Positions 35,901 to 46,549 of a stretch of DNA of 64,000 bases are shown in pieces. A program made the position numbers and the translations under genes. Numbering within the stretch: the stretch's first letter is position 1; every line of letters starts with the position of its first letter. Under the pieces are notes generated by a model. The model saw only the letters and a program-made list of their open reading frames with translations. It ran no database searches and had not been told where the DNA came from. The DNA comes from Taenia hydatigena (taxonomy: Eukaryota; Platyhelminthes; Cestoda; Cyclophyllidea; Taeniidae), in assembly GCA_036345935.2 (NCBI GenBank), contig JADWOT020001380.1, positions 1 through 64,000 on the forward strand. The letters are read 5' to 3'.

Positions 35901-37031
35901 TATTATGTCTGTATATGTTAGGGACCAGAGAGAGGTGTCTTCACAAAAGCCACAAATCAGCATTGCATATCAAAGGGTAGCATCGCATGACATGCCGTAA
36001 TGGGATGATGCTGTTTGTATGCCTGCTCTCTCCTGCTACTTTTGAATTGTTCCCTCAAGCAAATAAATGGGGGCGACTGTGGCAAAATAGAGTTGTAAGA
36101 GTTGCCAACTACTAAATTCGCAAAGTCATACTCCTTGCTATCATCCTAAATTGTACGTGAGGTGGCTCAAGCAAAGGAATTTGAATTTGCGATTTAATGC
36201 CATTTGCTCTAAAATTAATCGCTGCTTACAATTTTTAGTACGATGCTCGAATTGGTGAGCTGAAAGATACCTGATCAGCAAAAAATTTACTTTGATGAAC
36301 TCATCCTAAAAGGGCACGTCAGCCATAAGAAGAATTGGTAGGAATTCATTTGGAATGGGAGCGTTTTTTTGCCACCTGAAATTTATGCGAACATAATCCT
36401 AACCCATTCTACCGCACACCTATTCGTTACGGCTGAAGGCAATAACCTAGTTTGCCTCACCTTTATTCGATTCTACTATCTTTTTGACAGATTCGCTTCT
36501 CCATCTCACCTCGTCACACTCCGCATCATTTTACCATCAACACTAATATCGCAACACGAGACACTTTACCTGATGGCTGTAGCAATCGTAAACTAAAATG
36601 AAATTATATTTATAATGAGAATCTCATGTTACCGTTTTTATTTAAAGCTCAAATGTCAGCGCTAGAACATGACACTGATGGCATACAATCAAAATTGCGG
36701 GCGGATTTTTAAGTACTGCCCATTTACACGCCTTTACATTCACGCGTTTAAAGCTAAGAAGTAACCTTTTTTTCGTTCTCCGCATGACACTGTTATGAAA
36801 ATCCCATCGCTTTGCAAATAGGTGGAGCATTGGCAAAGCGCGGGTGGTCTTTTGATGCATTGGGTTATGGAGAGGAAAGCCAGATACAACAAATAAACGA
36901 ATCGCTTGAACTTACTGAGAGCCGCCTCCCGCACACCTTTCGCCAAACTTAAGGCAGGTCCGAGACACATTGATGGATCCATCAGATGTGTCAGTTCACT
37001 GGAATTGGTGGCAAAAAGTCGAAACGAAGAG
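29836..37031 (-). CDS. Receptor-type guanylyl cyclase, partial spliced gene
   Basis: Single-pass receptors of this family bind an extracellular ligand and make cGMP with a cytoplasmic cyclase domain. Exons on the minus strand: 37031-36916, 32117-31634, 31566-31310, 30800-30498, 30468-30390, 30318-30234, 30192-30081 and 29979-29836. The last seven join in consistent phase for about 488 codons. Counted from 32117: VLLGPPL near the start; a RGILVYLV..GWRRITMFYD strand-helix segment; an ectodomain C-terminal segment with an ENGD motif; KWPGDG..P (about 354) and APCG (about 370), typical just before the membrane in this family; a transmembrane helix (379-402) ending VLVYR; then a Ser/Arg-rich stretch (SRASIA, RSRIG) like the start of the kinase-homology region. 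Introns follow GT-AG, most under 110 nt. The rest of the kinase-homology domain and the cyclase domain were not found, nor was the signal peptide. A truncated clearance-type receptor is an alternative. Confidence 0.75.
30081..30192 (-). CDS. Receptor cyclase exon: cytoplasmic juxtamembrane
   Basis: 112 nt after a 41-nt intron, with donor GTGAGA. It encodes RRIVCKIRHSNSLKLVFVEG, then an acidic FTFSDEDGNPLADECGD. The basic start fits a stop-transfer sequence. The usual LWR/WKI...I.F motif of the family is at best weakly present. Confidence 0.65.
30234..30318 (-). CDS. Receptor cyclase exon: transmembrane helix
   Basis: 85 nt after a 71-nt intron with a good polypyrimidine tract (ctatcctttag). 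It encodes PVQTILLINLLGLFNVGLIY, then LVIVLVYR. This is one uninterrupted hydrophobic helix of about 24 residues followed by arginines, which marks the cytoplasmic side. Confidence 0.75.
30390..30468 (-). CDS. Receptor cyclase exon: WPG...PCG juxtamembrane segment
   Basis: 79 nt after a 29-nt intron (30497-30469; GTATCC...CTCCCAG with a CACTAATG branch-point-like element). It encodes MKWPGDGRGPQRTCYLLAPC followed by GI. The W-P-(G/L)...P.CG arrangement immediately before the membrane is characteristic of receptor guanylyl cyclases. It ends in phase 1. Confidence 0.75.
30498..30800 (-). CDS. Receptor cyclase exon: ligand-binding domain, C-terminal part
   Basis: 303 nt, phase 0 in and out. The acceptor is ttactcttggcag and the donor is GTATCC. 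It encodes INLSVASAAALAMRLIQAQL (the helix that holds YDAV.LYA in relatives), then LPSIIFHYQIENGDISQDIF. The ENGD matches the NGDR/NGDx turn shared by natriuretic-type receptors. It follows a 509-nt intron. An acidic open segment in that intron (about 30823-30915) may be a further small exon, but its phase does not fit. Confidence 0.75.
31310..31566 (-). CDS. Receptor cyclase exon: ligand-binding domain, middle
   Basis: 257 nt, with a strong acceptor (cctctttttcag) and donor GTAATC. It completes the split codon to give AALILARPELAVKFVAGVKN, and then ALMQVDPTDMLTYDALRAW. This corresponds to the second-lobe strand-helix alternation of ANF-receptor domains. The preceding intron is only 67 nt. 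Confidence 0.75.
31634..32117 (-). CDS. Receptor cyclase exon: ligand-binding domain, lobe 1-2
   Basis: 484 nt. The acceptor is attttgcaatttcag-like (polypyrimidine then CAG) at 32118-32120 and the donor is GTAAGC. It encodes QNASNSAEFSVLLGPPL followed by SDC, where the LGP.L..C motif is a hallmark of the fold, then a YCQVLGSTSVF strand. A helix-strand ILVYLVNNGWRRITMFYD follows, and the exon ends at LEDRLD with a split alanine codon. The frame stays open upstream to 32228, and that part (TKMCFGRMEI) also looks plausible, so the true 5' edge may be up to 110 nt further out. Confidence 0.75.
32835..32965 (+). repeat. Dispersed repeat E, copy 1
   Basis: cgcacgcacccaactttcac...ttcg.tc.ccg.cactcaaa..aGGC.GT.TTGT...TCTGTC, then gtcaaaggaga, is matched at 34300-34425 in the same orientation with small indels. 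Both copies start with a GCAC tetranucleotide run (gcacgcacgcac). Class unknown. Confidence 0.7.
34300..34425 (+). repeat. Dispersed repeat E, copy 2
   Basis: Direct-orientation partner of 32835-32965, 1.4 kb away. It may be one end of a locally duplicated segment, since sequence between the copies is not obviously duplicated. Confidence 0.7.
36916..37031 (-). CDS. Receptor cyclase, putative N-terminal ectodomain exon
   Basis: 116 nt between a cgccttttag acceptor and a perfect GTAAGT donor. It encodes a peptide with TNSSELTHLMDPSMCLGPAL, then SLAKGVREAAL. The GPAL.LA..V pattern matches the first helix of ANF-receptor ligand-binding domains. It exits in phase 1, so at least one small exon, or an earlier acceptor near 32210, is needed to join it to the next block across about 4.8 kb. 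The peptide has an N-glycosylation sequon (NSS). An open frame at 37032-37286 may hold further upstream coding sequence, but its splice sites are unclear. Confidence 0.5.
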
Positions 37032-37286
37032 CTAAAAGGCGATGCACAATGTCTTTAGTACACTTCTAGTGACTGTCTCCATTGCCACCTTCATAGGTGT
37101 TTTCCACTGCCAGCATTGCCCTGATAAGGCGGAACTTTCATTACTACCTTTTGGGGATTCCTTACAAAGGCTGTTCAAGTGACCGTCGTCTGGCCAACAT
37201 CTGAGAGCATGGGCTACATCACTGCACAAGGCATCTGACCTAGTGTACTTCACCAAAACCCTTGGCTTTAGAAGGGTCTCTTTCAT

Positions 37287-40200
37287 TGCCGGTAACTACA
37301 CTCAGCCCCAACATTTAGCATCAGAGTAGGCGTAATTTAAATACAGCACAAGTTGACTGCAATTATATAGTTGTATCTTTTAATTCTTTTTAGAAATTCA
37401 ACATTTGCAATGTAGGCTTGCAAAGCCTATTAAAAAGTACTTTTGCTTGCAATTAAGGGCAGTTTTTATTTTAGATGATCATTTTCTAAAACATCTCTGT
37501 ATCGCCTTTTAATTTTTATTAATCGCTTCGCTAATGCTTCCAAAATCGTGACCGAATTTGTGGTTGATGCGCTTGATTGCGCGTTTAGCTAGTTTCACTA
37601 GCGGTTGCGGGCGAGCCATCGTCAAAATAGAGTGTCTTCTCCTTTTCGACTGAAGATAGCACTGAAAATAGGCTGATTCAATGTCCTCGCTCGTTCACAT
37701 TCTTGCCGGTGTGCAAATGTGTCGGAAAACTGTTGAATGGGTGCCATTACAGTAAAAGGAAGAATCATTTTAAATGAAAGTTGAGTTGGTAGCCCGTGTA
37801 TACAGTTGTATTCCTATGTGCCCAGTTTGAATATTTTTGTGAGGCTGTCGTTACAGTGGAGGAGTATACTTATGCTTTCTTTTTCAGGAACATGTGTTTG
37901 GCAGTGCGTGCGCGTCTTCGTGAAACGATCGAACATACCTATGCCAAGCAGCGCGACATCGCTATCACCCTGCAGGGAAACTAAACCATGCCATGACGAG
38001 CACACGTTCAGTGGAAGATGATGCGTGTGTGCGCGCCATCTGCATGGTAGTCACTGAATGGATATCGCCTACTCCTCCGGCAAATGAGATCTCGTACTAG
38101 GCACGGAAGTGTATCACTGAGAAGATGCAGAGCCTTTTGCTATGGTCGTGTCCTCTATCAATGCCATTCATCATAATGATTGGAGCAATCCAGTAACAGA
38201 AGGCGGAGGCACGAGTGCAGTCACTGCTTACGAGGCTAAATAACGCATCCTGCTCTTAAATGCGACACCTAGGTTGTTTTTGGATAAAGTGGCAGCTGTA
38301 CTAGGCATGCCAGTGTTCATTATTTGCCTGACTTCCGCTCTCTTCTTGATTATCCTTGGACGGCTGCATCGCGGTTTCCATTTCCCTGATCGAAACTACT
38401 TTTTCATATTACTTACGGTGTGCATTTCTTGTCAACAGATTATTGTTAACAAAACTAGTGTTTGGATTCATAGCAGTAAAGGCGATGGAAGGGGGCTGTG
38501 GGTAGCTTAGACGATGCAACTACTATTAATACTGGATGAGGTCGCTTGATATCATCATCATCATGCGACTGGGTTGCGGGTGGATGAAAAGGAATTGAAG
38601 ACATAGCAATCAACAGCGCAGGAAGGGGGTACAGGAGTAAAAGACGACCAAAGTTAACCGATCACTTAGGCTTATGCTTACATTGGAACGGTTTTTAATG
38701 CCTCGACTAGACTCTGCCAGCCCTTGACTCAGTGATCACAGCACTCAAAGCCAATTGATATGGGTGACAGGGATGGAAGCAAACTCTACGACTGCTGAGG
38801 TGCTTTTAGCAGTAGCAACGACAGCGGCGCTGGACACTAGAAACACTCGCCACGGAGGCAGATGGGGAAAAAAGGACGTAAAAGGAAGGGAGGGAAGGGA
38901 AAAGAGGTGTCTAATCTAGGAAATCCAAAGTTAAAGCATTTCGGACTCTTGAAAAATGCAGCACTATTAAGAAGTCCGCAAAAGCAGTAGACTGGTGGAT
39001 GGCGTATACACCTCATACATCAGCTAAGTAAAATAGAGTGAGAAGGCAGAATAAGGAGAAGGGTAGGAAGTACTGAGTTGGAATGATGGATCAGGAGACT
39101 GATAGGCAGGCCGATTGTTTAGTGCATAAGTGGATAGCTAGATGAGCTGATTGGCACGCAGTACTTTAAGAGAGAAGAAGGGGTATTCGGCAACAGCACA
39201 GCAAGTGGTATTCGAATGTGGCTCAACCGCTCCCTCTTTTGAAGGCAGCAACCGCAAGTGACAATGTGCATCGCACTATGAATAAATGGGTCGCTTCAGC
39301 CTCCATGAGTGTTGGCGAAGGCGCCTGAACAGTCCGCAGTGGGAACCGACGAAGCACAGTAACACGATTAACCTCTTTTAAGAACCACTCCCTTAATTAT
39401 TAATAGAAACACCTCGGACCCGCACGACCCTCCACACCAACTGACTAGGAAAATAACGAGGCAAGTAGGAGGTAAGCATAGGTCAGTCACCTTTTTCTTG
39501 ACGAAAAACGAAAACACCTAGCAATAGCACAAACTTTTTGGGAATATCTAGACTGCTTCAACTATCGGCATAAGCAGTGAATGAAGGCAAGAGCTACAGA
39601 AGCTAGAGGACTACCCCTTAATTTTATTACTCCCTCCCTATCCAAAAAAAAACAAAGCAAGCAGCAGACGAAGACATCCGCTCAAACATCATCCACGAAT
39701 GATGGCTAGTCAGCGAAGCACAGAAGCATACGCAAACAACCAGACAACGAAAAAAGATATTGTAAAGAGAACATGCTTTAAGCAGAGTACACCTACTACT
39801 TTGCCATTAACATTAAAATTATCTCCATTCGATTGTCATCAGTTTGTGCAAATTCGAATCATCAGAAACCGCAGGCAATAAAAGACATCAATCCCATCGC
39901 AACAGGCAAGTTAAAAACAGCAAGATGTGTTAAGCATGGAAGTGCACAAACAATTACGGTTAACTGTAGGTTTGCGAATTCATTCACCCTACCACTCAAA
40001 TAGGGCGTATCCAAATTTTAACGACTTCAGCGACGACTACCCAGCAGAGCAGAACAAAGCAAAGAGTGGCCACAGAAGTGCAGTGCAACTTCTTTACAGT
40101 GCTGTTGGCAGGCCATGTGCGCAAGACAGCCACGTAATACACAGAAACATAGCCAATGTCCATCTAAGATAGCAATTTAAACAAATGCAAAGAGCAAAAA

Positions 40201-43200
40201 TTGATGGACTACTCTAAAAAACCAAAAGCGACATAAAAACAAAGGTTCGTTCAAAGGTAATTCGAATTAAAGGTTTTAGTCTGACATTTACCACAAATAA
40301 AGACAGTCTCTGTAGCCGAAATGGAGCAGGTTCTACAGTAGGTTTCTTATCCTTACAAACTAATCCTTGCTAGTCAAATCCGTGTTATTCGCACTAGGTA
40401 GGAACCGTAGTAACGCAGACAACGGACTACAGCAGCGACTTTTAAAACGGCAAAAATAAGGAAAAGGAGCACAAGAAATTAGGCAGATAATTGCGCCAGC
40501 TTCCAAAAGTAATGCTAAAACTGGGCGGGTTCAACGGAGGACCTTAAAATGCAAATGTCTTATTTAACGAGTCTCGCTCCCCACGATACCGTGAAAATTA
40601 GATATAATTTACATGCACAAATTAATAAGCTTTATGTGCCCAAGGAAGAAAATAACAAAAGAACCATTCGGACGATTAGAAAGGCACTGGTGCAACATTC
40701 AGCACTAAAAATGAAATAAATTATTCCCCTGAAAATAAAGGCAAACAACAACTGAGTTGAGCACATAAGAACAAAGTGGTGGGTAAAATATACACTTTAG
40801 TGAATTAATGCGACCAAAAGTGTCAGCCCAAAACAACACAACAGTATAACAAACGCAAAGTAAGGCAAAGACAGCAGGGGGAACTCATATCACCCCTCGA
40901 CAGCACCCAACTCGGCAAGCACTAAGGCGACAAGCACAGCACCCACGAGGTCGCCCAACGGCCTGGCAAAACAAAGGGAGTTAACGTAAAAGCAAAATAA
41001 ACAAAAAAGAGAAGGTTATAGTGGAAATAAATTATAAGCAAAATGAGATGCAAACATAGTGAAAAGTAACAACATGGGATGTTACAATACTAGAAATAAT
41101 TAATAAAATAATTATTTACCAAAATAAAAGAAAAGAATACGAAATTGAAAGCAAAAAGTCACGCAATTAAAAGCCGCCCTAGAAATCTTAAGGTAATTTA
41201 AAACAAAATTATCTTCAAATTTGCAAACAAATGATATAAAAGGCTCTAAAATGATGCCATTTTCTCGTCGTAGACATCTTGTAGTGCTTTGGGCCCGAAT
41301 CCGATGAGTAATACAGCAGAACCACAGACAGACGATTCTAGCTTAGTAAACTTGTTTAGCCTTCAATGCGATCGCAACTTACTGGCTAACTAAATAAACC
41401 GGAGAAGAACACGAGAGCAAACATGTAAGTAGGCTCATTTGTGGTTATGTGAACCATCCTTTTAACAAAAGCTCCTAATGATAAATGTGATAATGGAAAA
41501 GGATACCATACGTTGAGACAAAAAGCGGGGACATGATATGCTCACTGCAATGAAGTTAAACCCGGACGATGGAAATATAGCCACTTAAAATAAAGAAAGT
41601 TGAATGACAAAGCTGCGACTTTGAACCTTTATGCATGTCCTCGCGATATTCATAAGTCAAATGTCAGCCACTACAGCAGAGCTGCACCAAAATGAAGCTT
41701 TACAGTACCAAGATTTGTTGTCGCTCACACTGTTAAAAGGAAGTTAATCACTCTAGAACATTGCCTCCATGCCTGAACTCTTCACCGCATTGGCAGGCTA
41801 TCAGAATAAATAGACTTCAACAAAGCAAATGCCTATGGATGGTTTTAATGTGTGGGAATACTATACTATTAATCTGACAATAAAAACTATTTATGCTGTG
41901 TGAAACTGATAGAGATGGGCAGGACTGTAAATAATTCAAGGAGAAATTGGATTACAAGCAAACTGAGTTGCCAAGATAGGTTAAGAATCACACTAACTGA
42001 TGAGCAATGCAAATAAGAAGTCAAAGGCACCATCCCGTCACCATCGCGTGACTATAAATGATTCGGCTCAATGGAGGAATTTGGCTGTAGATTACCGATT
42101 TCGATCTTGTGACTACTACTGAAGTGATGAAAGGAGAGCAATTGTCTGTCTTGAAAACACTTCGTGACTGGCTATAGTTAGTCGAAGAAAAACAGCAACC
42201 AAACAAGCCTTTGGTTAAGTAATCGGCCTACCATAGTTGTCGATTTTGATTAAGGTGTTCTCATCATAAGGGTGGCTTATTAAGAGGAAATGGATAGTAC
42301 GATGTTGTGTTGATACTGTGCTCCATCCAAACATGCATCCATTCATACAAATCGTCAATACTACTGATCTGGACTCCTGCAATATGGTGCACATTGTACC
42401 TAGTCCTTAAAGGAGCAAAAATGTAAGAGCTTTGCTCCTCCACGGGCCATGATTCTGGTCTTTATTATCGAAATCTGTGTGTGTTACCACCAAATCTTGT
42501 CACAGAAAGATCTTGCAACCTAATTACTTCACTCAATCGTTAAATTCAGTGGAACAATAAAGTAGTCGTTAGTGATCCACACTTGATTGATGGAATGGGT
42601 GCTGGTTAACTCCATCATAGGTATCGGCTTATTAGATCTGATCCTATAATCATTGCCAATGGTTATCAAATGTGTGACTAAGGGCTATCCAAAAAGAAAA
42701 CACTGAACGCTTATTTAAAATATGGCACGATTACTTTCAAATACAATTGCTCTACTCTGTCAGTTGCAAATATATTTTCCAATCAAAATAAAAACTTTGT
42801 ACAATTTTGCGTTAGGTTTAAACCTGCTCTCCTCGTATTTATTGCCTCATTATCGATTAGCGTAGCTGTTTTTCTGCTCAAAGCATTTCCAGGCATACTT
42901 CTCTCATTTCTATCCCTATACCAAATTTTTGTACTTTATTTCCAATCTCGTCAGTACCAAAAGCAGTGCTGAACAGTGTTAAGTAAAACCTACGACGTGC
43001 TGATAGGAGCCAATAATGCAACGTCAGTTCCTTGCCTTCTCAAATTAAAACTTTGACTCCCTTAACGTTGATCTAAATGACAAAACTGACAATTTGGTTG
43101 CGCTCAACTATTCAATTGTTTCATAATAAACACGTGATTTATCACCTTTTGACTTTACAGGCAACATTTGAGTAATAACACTGTTATTAGAAATACCTAC

Positions 43201-43894
43201 TTGCTCTTTTCATTTGGTTAACTTCCAGTCCCCATAATCTTGCGTTTCGCTCCTCCATTTCGACCTTAAGCCCTTGCCTTTTCCTAGTCATTTAGAAACA
43301 AACATAAATTAACAGTCAAATGTAATCATTCAATCAGCAGACAAAGTTATAAATGCGTCCATAAGTTCTGCTTACTGATAGCAACTGGTCCTAATAGAGC
43401 CCCCTATTTACAATGAAAAATCAAAGTGTGGTAACGTTTAACCTCCCCTGATGATTAAGGATGATTCTATAATTGCAATTTGGTGAGTGCGGTTCTTGTC
43501 TGCACGAAAAGACCGCAGTGCTCTTCCTTTACATTTGATCGCAGCCAGCTTAATTGAATTCAACATGCTCGTCTAATCATAAGCTTTTACCTCATGCGAT
43601 GCCGCATCGAGGGCGCATGTTTCGATTAAAAGCACAGAAAGTAGCACTTGTTAATCAATACTTAACAAATACGCAACCCATATATACGCATCCAGCTTGC
43701 ATAAGTGGGTTTTGCTGTGCTGAAGAGATATGGATTGCATTATCATCCGAATATGATTTTTAGAGAATGGGTATGGACGTTTCGACTATGACTGTATAGT
43801 CCATCTGGTAAACCCCATGCACTTCTGCAAGGGAGAACTATTATCCAACTTGGGATCTCTGACGTACATTAGATAGTAACTACCGCAGTCACTA
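37287..43894. other. No recognised gene; A-rich strand between 39.5 and 41.3 kb
   Basis: No supported exon. A hydrophobic plus frame at 38274-38510 (FIICLTSALFLIILG) could be a membrane-protein fragment but lacks splice or homology support. From about 39.5 to 41.3 kb the plus strand is strikingly A-rich and T-poor, with long stop-dense stretches. Purine tract aaaaggaagggagggaaggg lies at about 38879-38898. Confidence 0.45.
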
Positions 43895-44352
43895 TTAATG
43901 AATGGAAAAATAAGTCAAAGGTCCCCCCGACACGCCAATCACTTTCTGCTGCTGCAGTGCTGCACTTAGCGCTGGCGCAGGTGACGTTTCCTGTGCGTCC
44001 CATTGTGCGTCTCTTTTGCCAAATTCCTCATTCCACTGATAGCCCTCGCCCGCCAACTGTACCTCTTTGTGCTCCTTTTGTATTAGATGGTAGCGTACAT
44101 CCATGACAGCGTTGATGAGTGGCAGGCAGATGGTGCCACCGGCTCGCTGATTACTTTAGTCGCTTCTGAAATCGAGGACACCAATGCTGATGGTTCTGTT
44201 ACCTTTGTGCCTTCCGTTGAGGCTATGAATTTGGTGACTTGGCAGTTCGTCGGTGTGATATGGAGCGTGCAGATACTGTAGATGGTGGAGACGAATGATT
44301 TCATGGGATGGCGGCATATGGAGCATAAGTGGTTCATTTGCTCGTGGTTGTC
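43895..44352 (-). CDS. Putative two-exon gene of unknown function (3' part)
   Basis: Not a family I recognise. On the minus strand, exon 44352-44203 (150 nt) starts after a strong catcttttctgcag acceptor and ends at ACAAAG/GTAACA. A 56-nt intron with a gcgactaaag branch-point-like element ends in aatcag. Exon 44146-43895 then continues in the same phase to a stop. The joined protein (about 133 residues) begins DNHEQMNHLCSICRHPMKSF. Near the splice junction it reads RAGGTICLPLINAVMDVRYH, followed by a charged LIQKEHKEVQLAGEGYQWNE and a Gln/Ala-rich end. A possible Cys pair (CSIC) is the only motif. The intron removes the only in-frame stop, which supports the model. Upstream exons and the true start are not identified. 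Confidence 0.45.
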
Positions 44353-45060
44353 CTGCAGAAAAGATGGAGAGGGGATTTCGCGACGTCAACTTTGTTCGAA
44401 CTGCAAGTTCTCTTCCCTTTCCTATTATGAACGCTGACGGGATTAAGCTGAACATTTATTCGGCTAATCAATAGTCACTGAAATTTAGCTTAGGCAGTTG
44501 TCTTTTTTCCTATTCTCTAAACTAGCCGAAAAATTATGAAGACTCTTATTAGTCGATTGTCATTTATTTGTAAAATCCAAATTTTCTTTACTAATGCTGG
44601 TTGCTAGATTTCATTATAATGCTTGCAAGACTACCGCCTGCATTATATGCTCCTTTACAAAGATTATCCTTGTTTGCTAAGATTTTAAAATACTAGGACT
44701 GCTGCCTGATGGTTGAATACGGCCGGTTGTAGTCTGCAACGAACCTGTGCTTAGACCACCCAATGAAGTGATTCAAATTGCATGTACTTCCAAATTCTTG
44801 AGTGAGCACTTTGAGTGATGATTGGTGTGGTTTTGCGTTGTGATGACTACAAACCGAATGGTGTTTGTCCACAGCACGCCAAATGTACTTCATCGTTGTC
44901 AAATGTCTGACGGGTTCGACTAGTTAAGGTTTCCGTCTAACATTCGAGTGATATTCGCTAAAGGAATGACAAGAAGAGAAAGCCGTGAGAGCTTGCCACT
45001 AAAGTTGAGCCTCTTTTTATGCATTTATAAGTAGATCAAACTTAAATGAGAATTCTTCAG
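44353..45060. other. No gene seen
   Basis: Possible 5' intron of the minus-strand gene at 43.9-44.35 kb; nothing recognisable. Confidence 0.4.
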
Positions 45061-45074
45061 CTTGTGACTAACCG

Positions 45075-45480
45075 TGGTTCAAATGAGAAGATCTCGAGTC
45101 CGATTGCAACAAAGTGCAAGCATTCGGTGTGTGAGCACCTCTTGGTGGTGGGGCGTTTGCCTGTGCTGTCGCGGCACCAAGGCGTCTCTCCCTCTTTTAA
45201 AAGCCTTTTGCGATTTTTCTTCGACAGTCGGTGATCTGCTGTGAGTCGCGTGCTGTGTTTTTTTGTGAGGAGCTCTCGAGAGAGACTGTGACTAAATGGG
45301 AGCATTCTGTATGTAAGCACCACCTGGTAGTAGGGCGTTTGCCCAAGTTATCGCGGCACCTTCGCGTCTCTCCTCCTTCCAGATCCCCTTCACCTTTTTC
45401 AGTGTTGCGAAGGGGAACTGCTAAGACAGTCGCGTGCTGCGTTTGTTATGAAGAACTCTTGAGAGAGACTGACGTTGGCG
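45075..45480 (+). repeat. Second array of the 178-bp repeat (about 2.3 units)
   Basis: Carries the same signature as the 27990-29140 array and the same orientation: gtgagcacctcttgg, tagggcgttt, tcgcggcacc..ggcgtctctc, and a distal gaggagctctcgagagagactg. Units start near 45075, 45265 and 45450, giving a slightly longer period of about 185 bp. The two loci are 16 kb apart. Confidence 0.8.
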
Positions 45481-46224
45481 TTGATTAAGCATTCACATGC
45501 TTTGCGCAGTCTTTAGGGACTGCCTTCCCATCTGACGAGAAATCAACGTACCACGAAGATTGAGCAGCGCTGAAGAAAGCGTCAATTCTTTGGATCCAAG
45601 TGTTCGATTCTTCTTAAGGTGACCGAATCGAAGCTGGACACCGATGGGGTGGTCCTCTGCTCCCACTCTCTGCGTCAAATTTTGTCAAAGTGAAATGATC
45701 TTGGGAAAGACTGCACATTCCCGGAGAAGCAGTTCAAGTCGCTCTCTCTCTCTCCCTTTCTTTATCTTTCTTCTTCTGTTCCCTTGACCTCAGTACAACT
45801 CCCCATCTTCGTCTGTTCCCTGCATATTAGAAGTTCATATTTTGCCCGTGTTCGGCACAGATCATGGCACTTAAAGCGTTAAAGAGTAGGCAAGTCCCTG
45901 GACTTCTTTTCATTCTGCTCCCCTTCCTCATTTACATTTTTTATTTTTCGGTTAAGTGTTGCCGCTTTTGTGGGGTTTGTGTCTTGTGTTCTCTATAAAA
46001 ACAACAGTGTTGACTGCCAATAGTAACGCAACCAACTTGATTTTACCTCTTTCTTGCATGTGCGCTCAGAATATTCAAGTTCTGAGCGTTGTGGTTGTCG
46101 ACGTTAACGAGAGTAAACTGTCAGCTTTATTTTTCTGCCAAATGTAATCTTCAATTGCATTCTGACCCCTTTTTCATGTTGCCGATTAGTGTAGGAAAGG
46201 ACGAGCCCGTTTGGAGTGAGATGC

Positions 46225-46545
46225 ACAGTGTGCTCAAGGTCTTGCCAGGGACTATCATTCGCGGCTCTGTCACGCACACTTAGCACGTGAAGAGCAAGAA
46301 CGTCACTGCATATACATAGTCTATGTCTTACATTTTAGGACCATAGCCTCACTAAGGGGGCGTTGTAACCACGAGGTGGATAGAGAGAGAGGGAGAGTGA
46401 GATTGTAGCAGATGTGTGAACGCTTTCCAAAGACCCTCATTCGCGACCCCGCCATGCACACTGAGCACATGAAGCGCAAGATGGGCACTGCCTTGCACAT
46501 AGTCTATACCTAAAATACTAGAACCAGGTCCTCTAAGTTGTCCTG
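46225..46545 (-). repeat. Dispersed repeat family C, two adjacent copies
   Basis: Two partial units in tandem (about 46225-46415 and 46418-46545), each matching 19985-20185. The second keeps cactgccttgcacatagtct then atacctaaaatac.agaacc almost unchanged. On the minus strand the second reads ILGIDYVQGS then HVLSVHGGVANEGLWK. The local tandem arrangement shows that the element can exist as about 195-bp repeats. Confidence 0.7.
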
Positions 46546-46549
46546 CACA

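Larger units (their letters stand above)
32230..36915. other. Large intron of receptor gene; no other gene seen
   Basis: Lies between the putative first ectodomain exon and the main exon block. A 179-codon plus frame at 32735-33274 overlaps dispersed repeat E and has no domain, so I take it as chance. An AG-rich tract sits at about 34870-34950. A missing small exon of the receptor gene should lie here. Confidence 0.45.

Noticed and set aside
44087..44281. Plus-strand frame with an EF-hand-like DTNADGSVTF
   Set aside because: No acidic residue at the last loop position, no splice support, and it overlaps the better supported minus-strand exons.
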